A stretch of 42,164 nucleotides of DNA from a virus. The stretch lies in the IMG/VR virus record IMGVR_UViG_3300032893_000122, positions 1-42,164 of that record, one strand, 5' to 3'. This document shows, in pieces, positions 24,058 to 32,967 of this stretch (its first letter is position 1; each line of letters starts with the position of its first letter). A model generated the notes under the pieces. That model was not told the DNA's origin. It saw nothing but the letters and a program-made list of their open reading frames with translations, and did no database searches. The position numbers and the translations under genes were made by a program.

Positions 24058-26001
24058 ATGGCTAAGAGAGATGTAGGGCTCGGCCCTGATTTCGATTCCA
24101 ATCTCAACCCCGACCCAGCCAATGGTGCGCCTAATAATTTTGTCCCTTGGTCAGCACCGAGACTGCCGGAATTGAGAGTTCCTCGGCGCAGAGGTACAGC
24201 GGCTCAAGAGAAGGCGAGTCCTGATGTGTATTATCACGATCAACCACCTTCTGAGTATTTTAACAATATCTGGAATTATGCACGTCCGATGTTGGGTGCA
24301 GCCGCTCGGGAGATGGGTATTCCCACGAATCTGCGTCAGGCTGGTGAACAGTATCAGCGTGCATGGCAACAGCATCCTGTAACTCAAGCGATTCGCACCG
24401 CACTCGGTCCGGCTGAGCCATTAGTTGAGGCTGGAGGAAGAGGGTTAGTTCGCTCCGCGAAGGAACTGAAGCAAGCCGCACAAGACTTCGTTTCTCCTGA
24501 CCCATTCGGTCCGTCTCCAAATCCAGCCGGAGCGGCTGTTCACGCCCTTTCCGCCGTACCTTTCCTCGGACCCGCAATGATGCGTGCCACTGAAGAAGCG
24601 CAAAACAATGGAATGGTAGGCTCCAACTGGCTGAACGATGAACGGGCACTTTTAACTAATCCTCGGGCGGTAGGAACTGCTCTTGGTGGTGCTGTTAATA
24701 CAGGATTGATGCTTGGTGCTGGAAAGGGGGCTCTTGATAGCATTCCACCCGAGGTACCGGGTAACATCGCTTCCCGTATTTTCCTTGGCAAGCCAAGATA
24801 TGGCAATGTAACTCCAGTACGCCCTAATCCAAGGATCATCACTTCTACTCCTCCTCTTCCTCCGCCCACCCCTCGTTTTGAGGGACAGTATGGTAGCTGG
24901 AATGAGTTCCCGGCACCACGGGGCATTACGGAAGAGCCCATAGCTCCCACCATGGGTGGAGGTCAGGAACCTTTCAAGGCTCCAACCATTTCCGCTGCCG
25001 AGCGTCAAGCTGCTGAACAGGCCGCTGCTGGAAGACTACAGGATTTACAGAATCTTCCTCCGTTTGATTTGAGCCGTTTGAGACCACGTACACCGGCTGA
25101 GATTGCACGGATGCATGAACAAGCAACTCCATTGCCTGAGAATGTGATTCCGATGGGCAATGATGTTTTGGCACCCGAGACCCCACCTATTTATAAACCG
25201 GGTGAAGCTCCTCCGCCAACTCCGATTAGAAACATTTTTACGGACGAGGAAGGATCATTAGGACGTTTGAATCTGGATAAGATGCGGGAAGCTATGCGTC
25301 TGCCTTCCAACCTGATTCAGAAGTTCAACAGGATGCCCGAGGAGGATTTCCCAACCATTCTACAGCCGGGAGAGCCTCGTATGCCGAGAGAAGCACCATA
25401 TCCGGTAGCCAGTGCTGCCCAGCAGGAACAAATGCGGAATAACGTACAAGGGTTTATGACTCCGCAGCTTCGTCAGCGGTTTAACAATCCTCCAGTGTTA
25501 AAAGATGAACTTCCCTTCCTGCCACGTCCGGGAGAAACTCTGAGCCCAACGGACATCGTTGATTTGGAAATGGCTCGTCAGAACGCTCAGCGCCTTTATA
25601 CTCCTGAGCAGGTTCAGAAATTCAACAACCCCCCGGCTCCGGGTAAATTGAGAACTCTTTTTAAGGGTGAAGAGGGCGCGGTCAAGATTCCCTCTCGTGA
25701 TACATTGACTCCCGATCTTGCTGCTCGTATTGCTGCTGCTCAACAGGGAGCCAAAGCTTTTGGTCGAGGCGGCTTCTCCGCACAGACCGAAGCTTCGAGT
25801 AATGAACCTGCTCCGGTAGTCCCATTCGGAAGAACCCTCCTTCCGCAGCAAGAGGAAGAGTTAGAACGGATGAGAGAAAACTTGCAACCGTTGCTTAGTA
25901 ATGAGCAACTCTTGAGATTCAACAACCCGCCGACTTTCAAAGCGCCTCCGGTTTATGGGAAGGCATTTCAAAGGGCTTACACCCCGGAAACGGAAAAATA
26001 G
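24058..26001 (+). CDS. Ejection-type protein with four RFNNPP-like repeats
   Basis: This 647-aa protein has an N-terminal Pro-rich part, a helical middle (QAIRTALGPAEPLVEAGGRG; FLGPAMMRATEEAQNNG), and a C-terminal Pro-rich half with four copies of a roughly 22-residue motif. The copies contain SNLIQKFNRMPE (about residue 420), QLRQRFNNPP (about 474), EQVQKFNNPP (about 519) and EQLLRFNNPP (about 619). Such short repeats may bind a partner protein in the virion or the host. A hairpin (26007-26025) and a ribosome site lie before the next gene. Function is unknown. Confidence 0.55.
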   Translation: MAKRDVGLGPDFDSNLNPDPANGAPNNFVPWSAPRLPELRVPRRRGTAAQEKASPDVYYHDQPPSEYFNNIWNYARPMLGAAAREMGIPTNLRQAGEQYQRAWQQHPVTQAIRTALGPAEPLVEAGGRGLVRSAKELKQAAQDFVSPDPFGPSPNPAGAAVHALSAVPFLGPAMMRATEEAQNNGMVGSNWLNDERALLTNPRAVGTALGGAVNTGLMLGAGKGALDSIPPEVPGNIASRIFLGKPRYGNVTPVRPNPRIITSTPPLPPPTPRFEGQYGSWNEFPAPRGITEEPIAPTMGGGQEPFKAPTISAAERQAAEQAAAGRLQDLQNLPPFDLSRLRPRTPAEIARMHEQATPLPENVIPMGNDVLAPETPPIYKPGEAPPPTPIRNIFTDEEGSLGRLNLDKMREAMRLPSNLIQKFNRMPEEDFPTILQPGEPRMPREAPYPVASAAQQEQMRNNVQGFMTPQLRQRFNNPPVLKDELPFLPRPGETLSPTDIVDLEMARQNAQRLYTPEQVQKFNNPPAPGKLRTLFKGEEGAVKIPSRDTLTPDLAARIAAAQQGAKAFGRGGFSAQTEASSNEPAPVVPFGRTLLPQQEEELERMRENLQPLLSNEQLLRFNNPPTFKAPPVYGKAFQRAYTPETEK

Positions 26002-26006
26002 TTATC

Positions 26007-26025
26007 CGGCTCTTAAATAGAGCCG
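26007..26025 (+). promoter_or_regulatory. Short hairpin between ejection and tail genes
   Basis: CGGCTCT (26007-26013) and AGAGCCG (26019-26025) form a 7-bp stem with a 5-nt loop (TAAAT). It sits just before the ribosome site of the gene at 26038. Without a U-tract it is unlikely to terminate fully. It may modulate translation or stabilise transcript ends. Confidence 0.4.
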
Positions 26026-26037
26026 TGAGGAGATAGT

Positions 26038-26826
26038 ATGGCAATTTACAACAAGTCAGCGTTCGGTCCTCCCTACAAGCCGAATGTGCAATTCGTTACA
26101 GGCATCCTGCCCCAGTATTTGTTCGGAAGCTACGATACAAAGACGCAGCCATTCCTGTTCAACATTTCGCAGGTACAGCTAACCTCGGATGTGGTGACAG
26201 CCACTGTCCAGTTAGCTGCTGGTGGTGGCGGTGTCTCTGGTGGTGTGCCTAATCCTGCTCCTCAAGTTGGAGCGGTGATGGGTGTGCATGGAACGACCAC
26301 AGCCGCAGGGGCGTTCAATGTCGATCCCACGACAGTTACTGGTGTCACTTATGACCCCTCCACGGGATCGGGAACTATCTCCTATGCTGCCACGCACGCT
26401 GATGTTGGTTTGACGGCGGACTCGGGGCAGTTGGTAGTTAACCCGTACGAGACTGGCGACACGGTTTCGGCTGGTGTAGCTTCTATCCCTGTGTCTCAGG
26501 TCAACACACCGGATGCTTCGGACAACTCCCGCTGCTTCTATGCGGAAGCTGTCTGGCTTGGTACTCTACCCACTTCGGCTACCATAGTCCTGCAAGGAGC
26601 CAATGTAGACTATGACAATCGCTATGCGGTGCTTGAGAACTCTGCTGGAACTCTGGCAACAGAGACTCTTGCGGCTTCCGACGCCTTGGCGGTGGTTACT
26701 GGTGGAGCGGTAACTCAGTCTGGTGCCGAGTATCGTTTCATCACTTCTCGTTTCCTCCGTGCTCTCGTACTCGCTTATACGGGTGGTGACTCGACAACGA
26801 AGCTTATCGTAACCATATTTGGATAA
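26038..26826 (+). CDS. Virion structural protein, tail region
   Basis: This 262-aa protein begins MAIYNKSAFGPPYKPNVQFV and is rich in Val, Thr, Gly and Ala with regular strands (VTATVQLAAGGGGVSGGVPN; VTGVTYDPSTGSGTISYAA). It has a GAGGAG ribosome site. No signal peptide is present, unlike the next two genes. It may be a tail-attached or capsid-decorating protein made of beta domains. I do not recognise the family. Confidence 0.6.
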   Translation: MAIYNKSAFGPPYKPNVQFVTGILPQYLFGSYDTKTQPFLFNISQVQLTSDVVTATVQLAAGGGGVSGGVPNPAPQVGAVMGVHGTTTAAGAFNVDPTTVTGVTYDPSTGSGTISYAATHADVGLTADSGQLVVNPYETGDTVSAGVASIPVSQVNTPDASDNSRCFYAEAVWLGTLPTSATIVLQGANVDYDNRYAVLENSAGTLATETLAASDALAVVTGGAVTQSGAEYRFITSRFLRALVLAYTGGDSTTKLIVTIFG

Positions 26827-26833
26827 AGGGCTT

Positions 26834-29209
26834 ATGAACTTGATTCGCAATTTGATTTGTGCAGTTGCTGTGTGTTTGATGGGTGGGGTATCCTACGCTC
26901 AGACCACATATGGTCAATTGTCGTTTCAATTACAGACGACTTTGGGTGTAGCCGTTGCTGGAGCTACCATCAATGTATACACCCAGTCGGCTTGCGGCGT
27001 GGCAACTACAGGGACGGTAGCCACCCTCTATCCCACTGCTCAGGGTGGTACGCCGCTTACTCAACCTCTTTCCACTGATGGATATGGTTCCGGTACAGCC
27101 TATGCTGCACAAGGGTGTTATACAGTAGTCTACTCTTCTCCTCAGACTGGGACTCGCACTTTCATAGACCAGAATGCTATCGCTGCTTCGGCGATTATTT
27201 CGTCGGGTTCCGGCATCAACCAACTCACTGGTGATGTCACCGCCGGACCCGGCGTAGGGAGCCAAGTAACTACTCTAGCCACTGTTAATGGATCGCCCGG
27301 TACATGCGGAGATGCTACCCATACTTGTCAAGTTACGACTAATGGTAAAGGTCTGACAACCGGACAATCTTCCGTGGCAATTACTTTTCCTTCGGTACCA
27401 TTTCAATCTTTGACTACAACTGGATCGTCAGGCGCTGCCACACTGCTTGCGGGTGTCCTCAACATCCCTAACTACACCAGTCCATTTCAGTCTCTGACCA
27501 CCATTGGCTCTTCGGGAGCCGCGACACTATTGGACGGTGTTTTAAATATTCCCTCGTATTCAGGAGGCGGGGGCTCTTCGCCGATTCCTTCAAATGCTTC
27601 CTTCGTGTGGGTGTGTACATCCGATTGCGATGACGATGACACAGTTTTAGCTTCAGCAGTGACCCTTACTGCGTGGTCAACCTCGGCTGGAACTACCACC
27701 TTTACCAACTCGGGCAACAACCATTTCACCGCCGGTCAGTGGGTCAGCCTACGCTATGCTACGTCTTGGCCTTCTTGTTCGGGTTTTGGTGCGGGAACAA
27801 ATTGTACACTGTTTCAAGTAGAGTCGAGCGGTCTGTCTGCAACTCAATTCAAAGTTAACACATCCGCTATCTCCGCAGGAACGTGTTCTTCGAGTTGCGG
27901 TTCGGCGTACAGCGCCTCGCATTATTTGCCCTTCGCTACAGCCTCTCTTCCCGCGATGCCTTCGGGGGCTTATGCAGCCACGACCAGCTATGTGATTCTC
28001 ACCAGTCAGGCAGTAAGCGGGTACAACACACTTATCCATCCATTCTCCCCGGCAGTCACTGGCAATCCGGCTTACTTCATTATCGACACCACCAATAATG
28101 ACGCCGGATCGTGCCCCACCGTGTCAACGATTACGGGCTATTTGCAGACACTCTATGAGGATGCCCACAACGATGGTTTCACTGTTGTGCAAACCACTGG
28201 TCATGGTACGGATTGGGCTCCTCTTTGCGGTCAGTTGACTGCATATGCCGCTCAATATCATATCGACCAGTTTATGAGGGAGAGCGGCTATAACTCCGTC
28301 ACTGCTACATCTTCCTCTTCGACGGATTACTGGGACATCCTCGCTGATGTTCACTCCGCTCTCCCGGATGGAAGCAATGCGAATCTGATCGAAGATGGCG
28401 AGGTACTTACCGGCGCGGGTGTTGACAGTTTCGCTCGTGTAGTGGTTGCTGCCATGGTGAATGGTTCAGGTACTTTCGAGACTGGAAATCCTATTTGGTA
28501 CATTGGCAATGGTGCCTCGGCTCCGGGTTCGACTGGATTCACTTTCATCCCTTCGATCTCCACTGGCATTGATTTTATGTGGCAAAATTCCGCAGTCACA
28601 AGCTGGGAGATGGCAGAGTCTGGTGGCAACGTCGATATTAAGGGCTATTTGAACGTCACCGCTTCTTCTCCAATCGCTGCTTGTCCCGGTGGTCGTCCTT
28701 TCTGCGTTGATGGTGTTTTCAACGTAGATACAGACGGTACCTTGTGGGGAGTAAAGGCTATCAATATTACAACGGGTGGCTCCCACTCTAACTGCTGGGA
28801 TACAGATGGCGGAGTAATTACTAACTGTGCTCCGGGTGCTGGTGGTGGTGGTTCATCCGGGTCTGTTCTCATCAACGGGCTTAACAATGGCACTTACAAC
28901 ATTCTTGGAGTAACTGGATTCTATTGCACCGATACTTCCGGCTCAGGAACCGCCCAAGCATGTGTAACCGAGACGCCATCTAATCTGTACTTTACTCCTC
29001 AGACGGGTAACTGTATCACGTTTATAACTTCGACGACTAACTCAGGAACAGGCTTAACTTTGGATGTCAACGATACTACCGCTGCTGCGGTTTCCGTTTT
29101 CGTAGCTGGTAGTTGGACGACAACATTGTCTGCAAGCATGATCCCCACAGGTCACCCCATCCTTGCTTGCCAGAATGCAAGCTCTGGCTGGGATTTCCAC
29201 TTGAACTAA
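26834..29209 (+). CDS. Tail fibre/spike with signal peptide and SGNH-like domain
   Basis: This 791-aa protein begins at ATG 26834; a TTG at 26819 would add five residues. Residues 1-23 (LICAVAVCLMGGVSYA end) form a Sec signal peptide. Next comes a beta domain, the motif INQLTGDVTAGPGVGSQ (about 135), and two 28-residue copies of PFQSLTTxGSSGAATLLxGV (about 189 and 217). Residues about 400-550 resemble an SGNH/GDSL hydrolase: YFIIDTTNNDAG (G/NxND block) and later LIEDGEVLTGAGVD, where the family usually has DxxH. The His is missing, so activity is doubtful. The protein is probably the receptor-binding fibre. Confidence 0.65.
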   Translation: MNLIRNLICAVAVCLMGGVSYAQTTYGQLSFQLQTTLGVAVAGATINVYTQSACGVATTGTVATLYPTAQGGTPLTQPLSTDGYGSGTAYAAQGCYTVVYSSPQTGTRTFIDQNAIAASAIISSGSGINQLTGDVTAGPGVGSQVTTLATVNGSPGTCGDATHTCQVTTNGKGLTTGQSSVAITFPSVPFQSLTTTGSSGAATLLAGVLNIPNYTSPFQSLTTIGSSGAATLLDGVLNIPSYSGGGGSSPIPSNASFVWVCTSDCDDDDTVLASAVTLTAWSTSAGTTTFTNSGNNHFTAGQWVSLRYATSWPSCSGFGAGTNCTLFQVESSGLSATQFKVNTSAISAGTCSSSCGSAYSASHYLPFATASLPAMPSGAYAATTSYVILTSQAVSGYNTLIHPFSPAVTGNPAYFIIDTTNNDAGSCPTVSTITGYLQTLYEDAHNDGFTVVQTTGHGTDWAPLCGQLTAYAAQYHIDQFMRESGYNSVTATSSSSTDYWDILADVHSALPDGSNANLIEDGEVLTGAGVDSFARVVVAAMVNGSGTFETGNPIWYIGNGASAPGSTGFTFIPSISTGIDFMWQNSAVTSWEMAESGGNVDIKGYLNVTASSPIAACPGGRPFCVDGVFNVDTDGTLWGVKAINITTGGSHSNCWDTDGGVITNCAPGAGGGGSSGSVLINGLNNGTYNILGVTGFYCTDTSGSGTAQACVTETPSNLYFTPQTGNCITFITSTTNSGTGLTLDVNDTTAAAVSVFVAGSWTTTLSASMIPTGHPILACQNASSGWDFHLN

Positions 29210-29219
29210 TGGAGCACGT

Positions 29220-30734
29220 ATGAACAAGTTCCTTTCTCTCATCTTCGTTTTGGCATCCGCTCTTGGTACGGCACAAGTCGTGTCTCCTCCCGCCCCGCAA
29301 AGCCGTGTAGCTGGACGCTTCGTTGCATCCAACTATGGACAGTGGAGCTTCGCTCCTTATACGATGCCCTCTGGCACAGGGTCGCAGACTTTCACCTTGA
29401 GTAATGCTACGGCAGCACTCCCTGATGGCCGTATCGTGATGCCTTTCTCGACCAATGCTCCTATCAAGGTCGGTACAGAGGTAGTGACTCCCACCGCTGT
29501 AGGATCGGGTTGCATTGTGGGTAACATTGGAGCGGGTGCTTGCGCCATCACGGCGACTTTTGTTCATTCGCACAGCACAGCCGACTATATTAGCTCCGGC
29601 ACATTTGGATTGCAAGAGGCTCTCAACGATGCCCATCTTAGTGGCGGCGGAGCGGTTACGATTGACTCCGCATGGGTATCTCTTGGTGGAACCACAGCCA
29701 TTTACGACGCGGCTGTGGTTCCATCCTCAACCAATATCGAAGATGTACGTGCTGGTATTCCAACTCCTCCAACGGGTGGTATCACTCAACTCACTGGCGA
29801 TGTAAATGCCGGTCCGGGCTCGGGCTCTCAGGCTGCATCAGTCGTGAAGGTTAATGGTCAGCTGATCCCTCTCCTCAAGACCGTTGTGGGCACTGATAGT
29901 GCTGGGCATATCATTGACGCTGATTCAGCGACACTTAGCAATAACACCAATGGTACTGCCGCTGGTCTCTCGGGAACTCCTGCGCTGCCCAATGGTACTA
30001 CGGCTACAACTCAAAGCGTGTCAGACAATAGCACGGATGTTGCGACCGACGCATTCGTTCAGAGCGGGATTAAAGGTGTGCCATTCTGCACTGGTTACAC
30101 ACCGACTAATGGACAAGTTATAACTCTGACCACGGGAAGCTCACCCAATCCATGTTACACGGCGGCTACACCGTCTGGTGGTTCAGGCGGAGCATGGATG
30201 AACATCACCGGCAAAGTCACCGTGTCGGGCTGCACTGTGTCTAATGGCGCTTGTGCGGTTTCTGGAGGCTCCACATCAGCGGTTACGTTCTCCGATATTC
30301 CCAGCACATACAATCGTTTGCAACTTGTCATTTGGGGTCAGGATTCGACGAGCAGCACAGACCATAACCAAATCACGTTTAATAGTGACACAGGGTCGAA
30401 TTATGCATACAATGCGACCTACTCTACCGCTACGAATTCGAGCGCCGGAACACTGCCGGTCAGCACTGCCAGTTCCTGCTATGGTGGTGTCATGAATAAC
30501 GGGGTGGTATCTGAATCCATCATTGACATCCCGTTTTACGCCAACACTTCATTCAAAAAGGCCGCACACGTAGCCAGTGACAGCATTGCAACCATTGCTG
30601 CCGGTTTGGCAAACAACTACGAGTTCGATGTTTCCTGCGGATGGAACAACACCGCAGCAATCACCAGCATCACTTCAACCATCTCAGCTAACGACTATGC
30701 TTCGGGGACATCCTTCGAGTTGTTGGCTGAGTAG
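29220..30734 (+). CDS. Second tail fibre protein with signal peptide
   Basis: This 504-aa protein begins MNKFLSLIFVLASALGTAQV, a Sec signal peptide with cleavage likely near residue 18. It shares a GGITQLTGDVNAGPGSGSQ module (about 180) with the previous fibre, then KTVVGTDSAGHIIDAD. The C-terminal domain (SAVTFSDIPSTYNRLQLVIWG to GTSFELLAE) has the usual end of phage fibre lectin-like domains, so it appears complete. A partial second domain follows in another frame. It is probably a receptor-binding protein; both leaders are intriguing for virion proteins. Confidence 0.65.
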   Translation: MNKFLSLIFVLASALGTAQVVSPPAPQSRVAGRFVASNYGQWSFAPYTMPSGTGSQTFTLSNATAALPDGRIVMPFSTNAPIKVGTEVVTPTAVGSGCIVGNIGAGACAITATFVHSHSTADYISSGTFGLQEALNDAHLSGGGAVTIDSAWVSLGGTTAIYDAAVVPSSTNIEDVRAGIPTPPTGGITQLTGDVNAGPGSGSQAASVVKVNGQLIPLLKTVVGTDSAGHIIDADSATLSNNTNGTAAGLSGTPALPNGTTATTQSVSDNSTDVATDAFVQSGIKGVPFCTGYTPTNGQVITLTTGSSPNPCYTAATPSGGSGGAWMNITGKVTVSGCTVSNGACAVSGGSTSAVTFSDIPSTYNRLQLVIWGQDSTSSTDHNQITFNSDTGSNYAYNATYSTATNSSAGTLPVSTASSCYGGVMNNGVVSESIIDIPFYANTSFKKAAHVASDSIATIAAGLANNYEFDVSCGWNNTAAITSITSTISANDYASGTSFELLAE

Positions 30735-31137
30735 CAGCAGTAATACGATTCCTTGGGCGGTTTGGTTCGTTGAGTTGTCTGGTACGCGCACGCTTGACCA
30801 GTACGCAAGTAGTAACCCAACGGCGGTGGGCGACGGTTTCGGAAATTACCACTTGGCGTTTCCCTCTATCACGCCAACAGCGGGATCGTGGGTGGTGGGT
30901 TTTCAAGGATACTTAGCGGATGATAGTTCGGGCTATGATCCGATGATTCCACAATCAGACCCCGGCTGGAGAGTGCGGAGCAGCAATCGGACGGCAACCA
31001 ATGCGAAAGCTATCATTGTGGAAACTGCAACTACGGCGGCGACTGCCGCAACTACGACACCACCTATTGCGGAAATATGGGGTGGAGCTTTGTCAACAGG
31101 TGCAGCCCCTGCGGCTGTAACTTTTTCAATCAAGTAA
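30697..31137 (+). pseudogene. Frame-shifted tail-fibre C-terminal fragment
   Basis: The credible part of this ORF begins right at the preceding stop (about 30733) in the +1 frame. It encodes the second half of a fibre lectin-like domain: IPWAVWFVELSGTRTLDQYA, then SWVVGFQGYLADDSSG and a C-terminus ending AVTFSIK. Its first half is missing. The nearest ATG (30697) lies inside the previous gene with no ribosome site. It may be the remains of a replaced fibre tip, or it may be joined by frameshifting near 30720-30735. Confidence 0.55.
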
Positions 31138-31148
31138 GAAGGCAAGTT

Positions 31149-31424
31149 ATGCAAAATACGGAACAAGAAAGAGTACCCATGGACGATAGCGCCTTCAAAA
31201 TTTTTGTGGTGGATGCCCTCACAAAAACTGCCGAGACTGTTGGCGAACTAAAAGCGGATATGCATTTGTTACTAGGCAATGGCTCACCGGGTGAGATCGG
31301 TAAGCTCAAGAACAGATTGCGGCTGCTGGAATACTATGCCGCGCTTATTGCCGGGGGCTCTGTCATCGCTGGGTTTATTTTTGGTCACTCTTGGCACGCC
31401 TTAGTGTCGATCTTCGGACAGTAA
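31149..31424 (+). CDS. XhlA-like holin-associated membrane protein
   Basis: This 91-aa protein has an N-terminal amphipathic/coiled-coil region (FKIFVVDALTKTAETVGELKAD) and one C-terminal membrane segment (YYAALIAGGSVIAGFIFGH). That architecture resembles haemolysin XhlA-type proteins found beside holins. It is the last gene of the late plus-strand block. The ATG at 31149 has an AAGG ribosome site; longer reading from 31077 overlaps the fibre fragment. It may be the holin or its helper, but no endolysin lies nearby. Confidence 0.6.
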   Translation: MQNTEQERVPMDDSAFKIFVVDALTKTAETVGELKADMHLLLGNGSPGEIGKLKNRLRLLEYYAALIAGGSVIAGFIFGHSWHALVSIFGQ

Positions 31425-31431
31425 AATTCGG

Positions 31432-31608
31432 CTACAAAAACAAAATACCTATTCCTACAGCCAATAGACTGAGCACTGCGATCCGTAAAATCCAAACATC
31501 CTGTTTGGCAATCGCCCTGCGTTCCGGGGTGTTTTCTCGTGCTTCCATCTCAGCCAACATCTTGAGGTTGCGCCGTAGCCGTGCTCTCTGCCGTTCTCGC
31601 TTCGTCAT
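31432..31608 (-). CDS. Small basic membrane protein
   Basis: This 58-aa protein begins MTKRERQRARLRRNLKMLAEM, a strongly basic helix, and ends in one membrane segment (ILRIAVLSLLAVGIGILFL). The start at 31608 is preferred over 31629 because its ATG forms an ATGA overlap with the upstream gene's stop, a sign of coupled translation. Function unknown. Its stop is 7 bp from that of the convergent plus-strand gene. Confidence 0.65.
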   Translation of the reverse strand: MTKRERQRARLRRNLKMLAEMEARENTPERRAIAKQDVWILRIAVLSLLAVGIGILFL

Positions 31609-31877
31609 AACAAACCCCTTCCTTCCCATGTGGGTTCAAGAATTTTGCCGAACATCATAACTGTGCCAGTATAAGTCGGGTCATCATCCTCAAGTGCGTC
31701 CATCAACGCCTTGATGTCTCGCCGATCCCAGTGGGTTAAGATCGACGGGTTGAATTTCTTAACTACTAACTCGTGCGAGGGATGTGCCTCGTTAAAATCA
31801 GCTAACTGCTTCAGCGTAATCGCCGACCAGTCATGACCGATTGAGGTCTTCTCGCCGGTACCCAAATAGACGATCAT
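31605..31877 (-). CDS. Hypothetical protein
   Basis: This 90-aa protein begins MIVYLGTGEKTSIGHDWSAI, with a GAGGG ribosome site. It has a compact alpha/beta look with an acidic C-terminal half (DRRDIKALMDALEDDDPTY). Reading from 32012 would include the 3' end of the KTSC gene and is rejected. It sits in the middle of a tight minus-strand run (KTSC, this gene, membrane protein). No family is recognised. Confidence 0.6.
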   Translation of the reverse strand: MIVYLGTGEKTSIGHDWSAITLKQLADFNEAHPSHELVVKKFNPSILTHWDRRDIKALMDALEDDDPTYTGTVMMFGKILEPTWEGRGLL

Positions 31878-31896
31878 TTTATCCCTCACAGACGTT

Positions 31897-32130
31897 TCAA
31901 CCCTCACAGACAAACAGCACAGGCTTGGTGCGAATCCAGCGACCGAAGTGTTGACCCACAGACTCAGCCTTGAGCAACCGCTCAAATCCTTGACGACGAC
32001 CCTTGTAGCCATACGTCTTACCGGACGCCATCTTTACAACGATGACACCATCGCGGCTTTTGTACGTCTTAGCTGCGAATCCCACCGCTGCGATGAAGCT
32101 GCTGTCTACGTGCTGTAGTTCGAAGTTCAT
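31897..32130 (-). CDS. KTSC-domain protein
   Basis: This 77-aa protein has the KTSC domain pattern: VDSSFIAAVGFAAKTYKSRD (V-x-S-S...vgYd) then VVKMASGKTYGYKGRRQGFE and LLKAESVGQHFGRWIR (A-x-SxGxxfnxxIr). KTSC domains are short proteins found near phage and mobile-element genes, with unknown function, possibly nucleic-acid binding. The ATG at 32130 follows a TATACT box only 6 nt away, so its mRNA may be leaderless. Confidence 0.8.
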   Translation of the reverse strand: MNFELQHVDSSFIAAVGFAAKTYKSRDGVIVVKMASGKTYGYKGRRQGFERLLKAESVGQHFGRWIRTKPVLFVCEG

Positions 32131-32134
32131 ACTT

Positions 32135-32145
32135 ACAGTATACAC
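32135..32145 (-). promoter_or_regulatory. GTGTATACTGT motif (minus-strand promoter candidate)
   Basis: The 11-bp sequence GTGTATACTGT (minus strand) occurs here and again at 35368-35378, each time just upstream of a minus-strand gene. TATACT resembles a -10 box and GTATAC is a palindrome. The spacing to the KTSC ATG is very short. A shared operator or promoter box is inferred. Confidence 0.5.
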
Positions 32146-32187
32146 GGATCGGGCTGAAATGGGAAGCTTTACCATACAACTTTTGTG

Positions 32188-32967
32188 CTATTCTTCAGCT
32201 TTGTTCGATTTGGGGATGAAGAGAGCGGGGATGCCCTTGTCGATGGGGATGCGAAATTGTCCAAGATAGTCAGGGTCGGTGCGGTGGAGTGTACCCACCC
32301 GGCGCATAGCGGCCTTGCCCTTCCAACGCCCGGTGGGGTCTTTCCCTGAGATTAAACGGTGGAGGTAGCAACCAAACCCCAAGGACTCCCGGTCCTTATT
32401 GGACGTGGCTGTTTGTGACATGGGAGTCGTGTCAGTCTTAGCCGAGCCAATGAGTGTAGCGGCTGCTGCGGAGATTACCCGTTTAACGACCGGACGTGGC
32501 ATATCGAGCATCCGGGCTACTTCCACGAGGTTTCTATATTTCTCAAACAAAATGACGACCTCAGCGGTGATGGGTTCAAGACCGTTCTTGATTACCGATG
32601 CCCTGATTTGGTCAGCACTGGGGTAACCACCACACTGTACAAAGTAACCCAGTTTGGCGATGGCGATCCGGCAAAACTGGGAGCAAACCGTTTGAGTCCT
32701 GCCAAGAATGCCACCGATAGTGTTTTGCGTGGCGAGGAGTAGAAATACACTGAGTAAAACGATTCTTTCCTCGCCGTCCATAAATTTGAGGTAGTTAAGG
32801 AACGCAAAAAAATTGTCTTTGACGAACTCGCTGATGCTGTCGTCGGTCAGTTTATCATTGGTTTCGACAGATAAAGTCACATTGCCATGTAACGCATCTT
32901 CAAGATCGATCTGTAAAGATGCAGTAGCGGTGACGTTATCCCAGTAAGCACTGTCAGGAGCATCCAT
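32188..32967 (-). CDS. Possible HTH regulatory protein
   Basis: This 259-aa protein begins MDAPDSAYWDNVTATASL. The middle holds a hydrophobic helical segment (RIVLLSVFLLLATQNTIGGI), then a helix-turn-helix-like EKYRNLVEVARMLDMPRPVV (about residues 150-170) typical of small DNA-binding proteins. The C-terminal basic region includes GRWKGKAAMRR. An AGGAGG sits only one base from the ATG, so initiation is unusual. It follows the pentamer array directly; the open frame upstream into the array (to 33285) is spurious. Confidence 0.55.
   Translation of the reverse strand: MDAPDSAYWDNVTATASLQIDLEDALHGNVTLSVETNDKLTDDSISEFVKDNFFAFLNYLKFMDGEERIVLLSVFLLLATQNTIGGILGRTQTVCSQFCRIAIAKLGYFVQCGGYPSADQIRASVIKNGLEPITAEVVILFEKYRNLVEVARMLDMPRPVVKRVISAAAATLIGSAKTDTTPMSQTATSNKDRESLGFGCYLHRLISGKDPTGRWKGKAAMRRVGTLHRTDPDYLGQFRIPIDKGIPALFIPKSNKAEE

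Noticed and set aside
31149-31424. Endolysin
   Set aside because: The protein has only a coiled coil and one membrane span, no catalytic domain.
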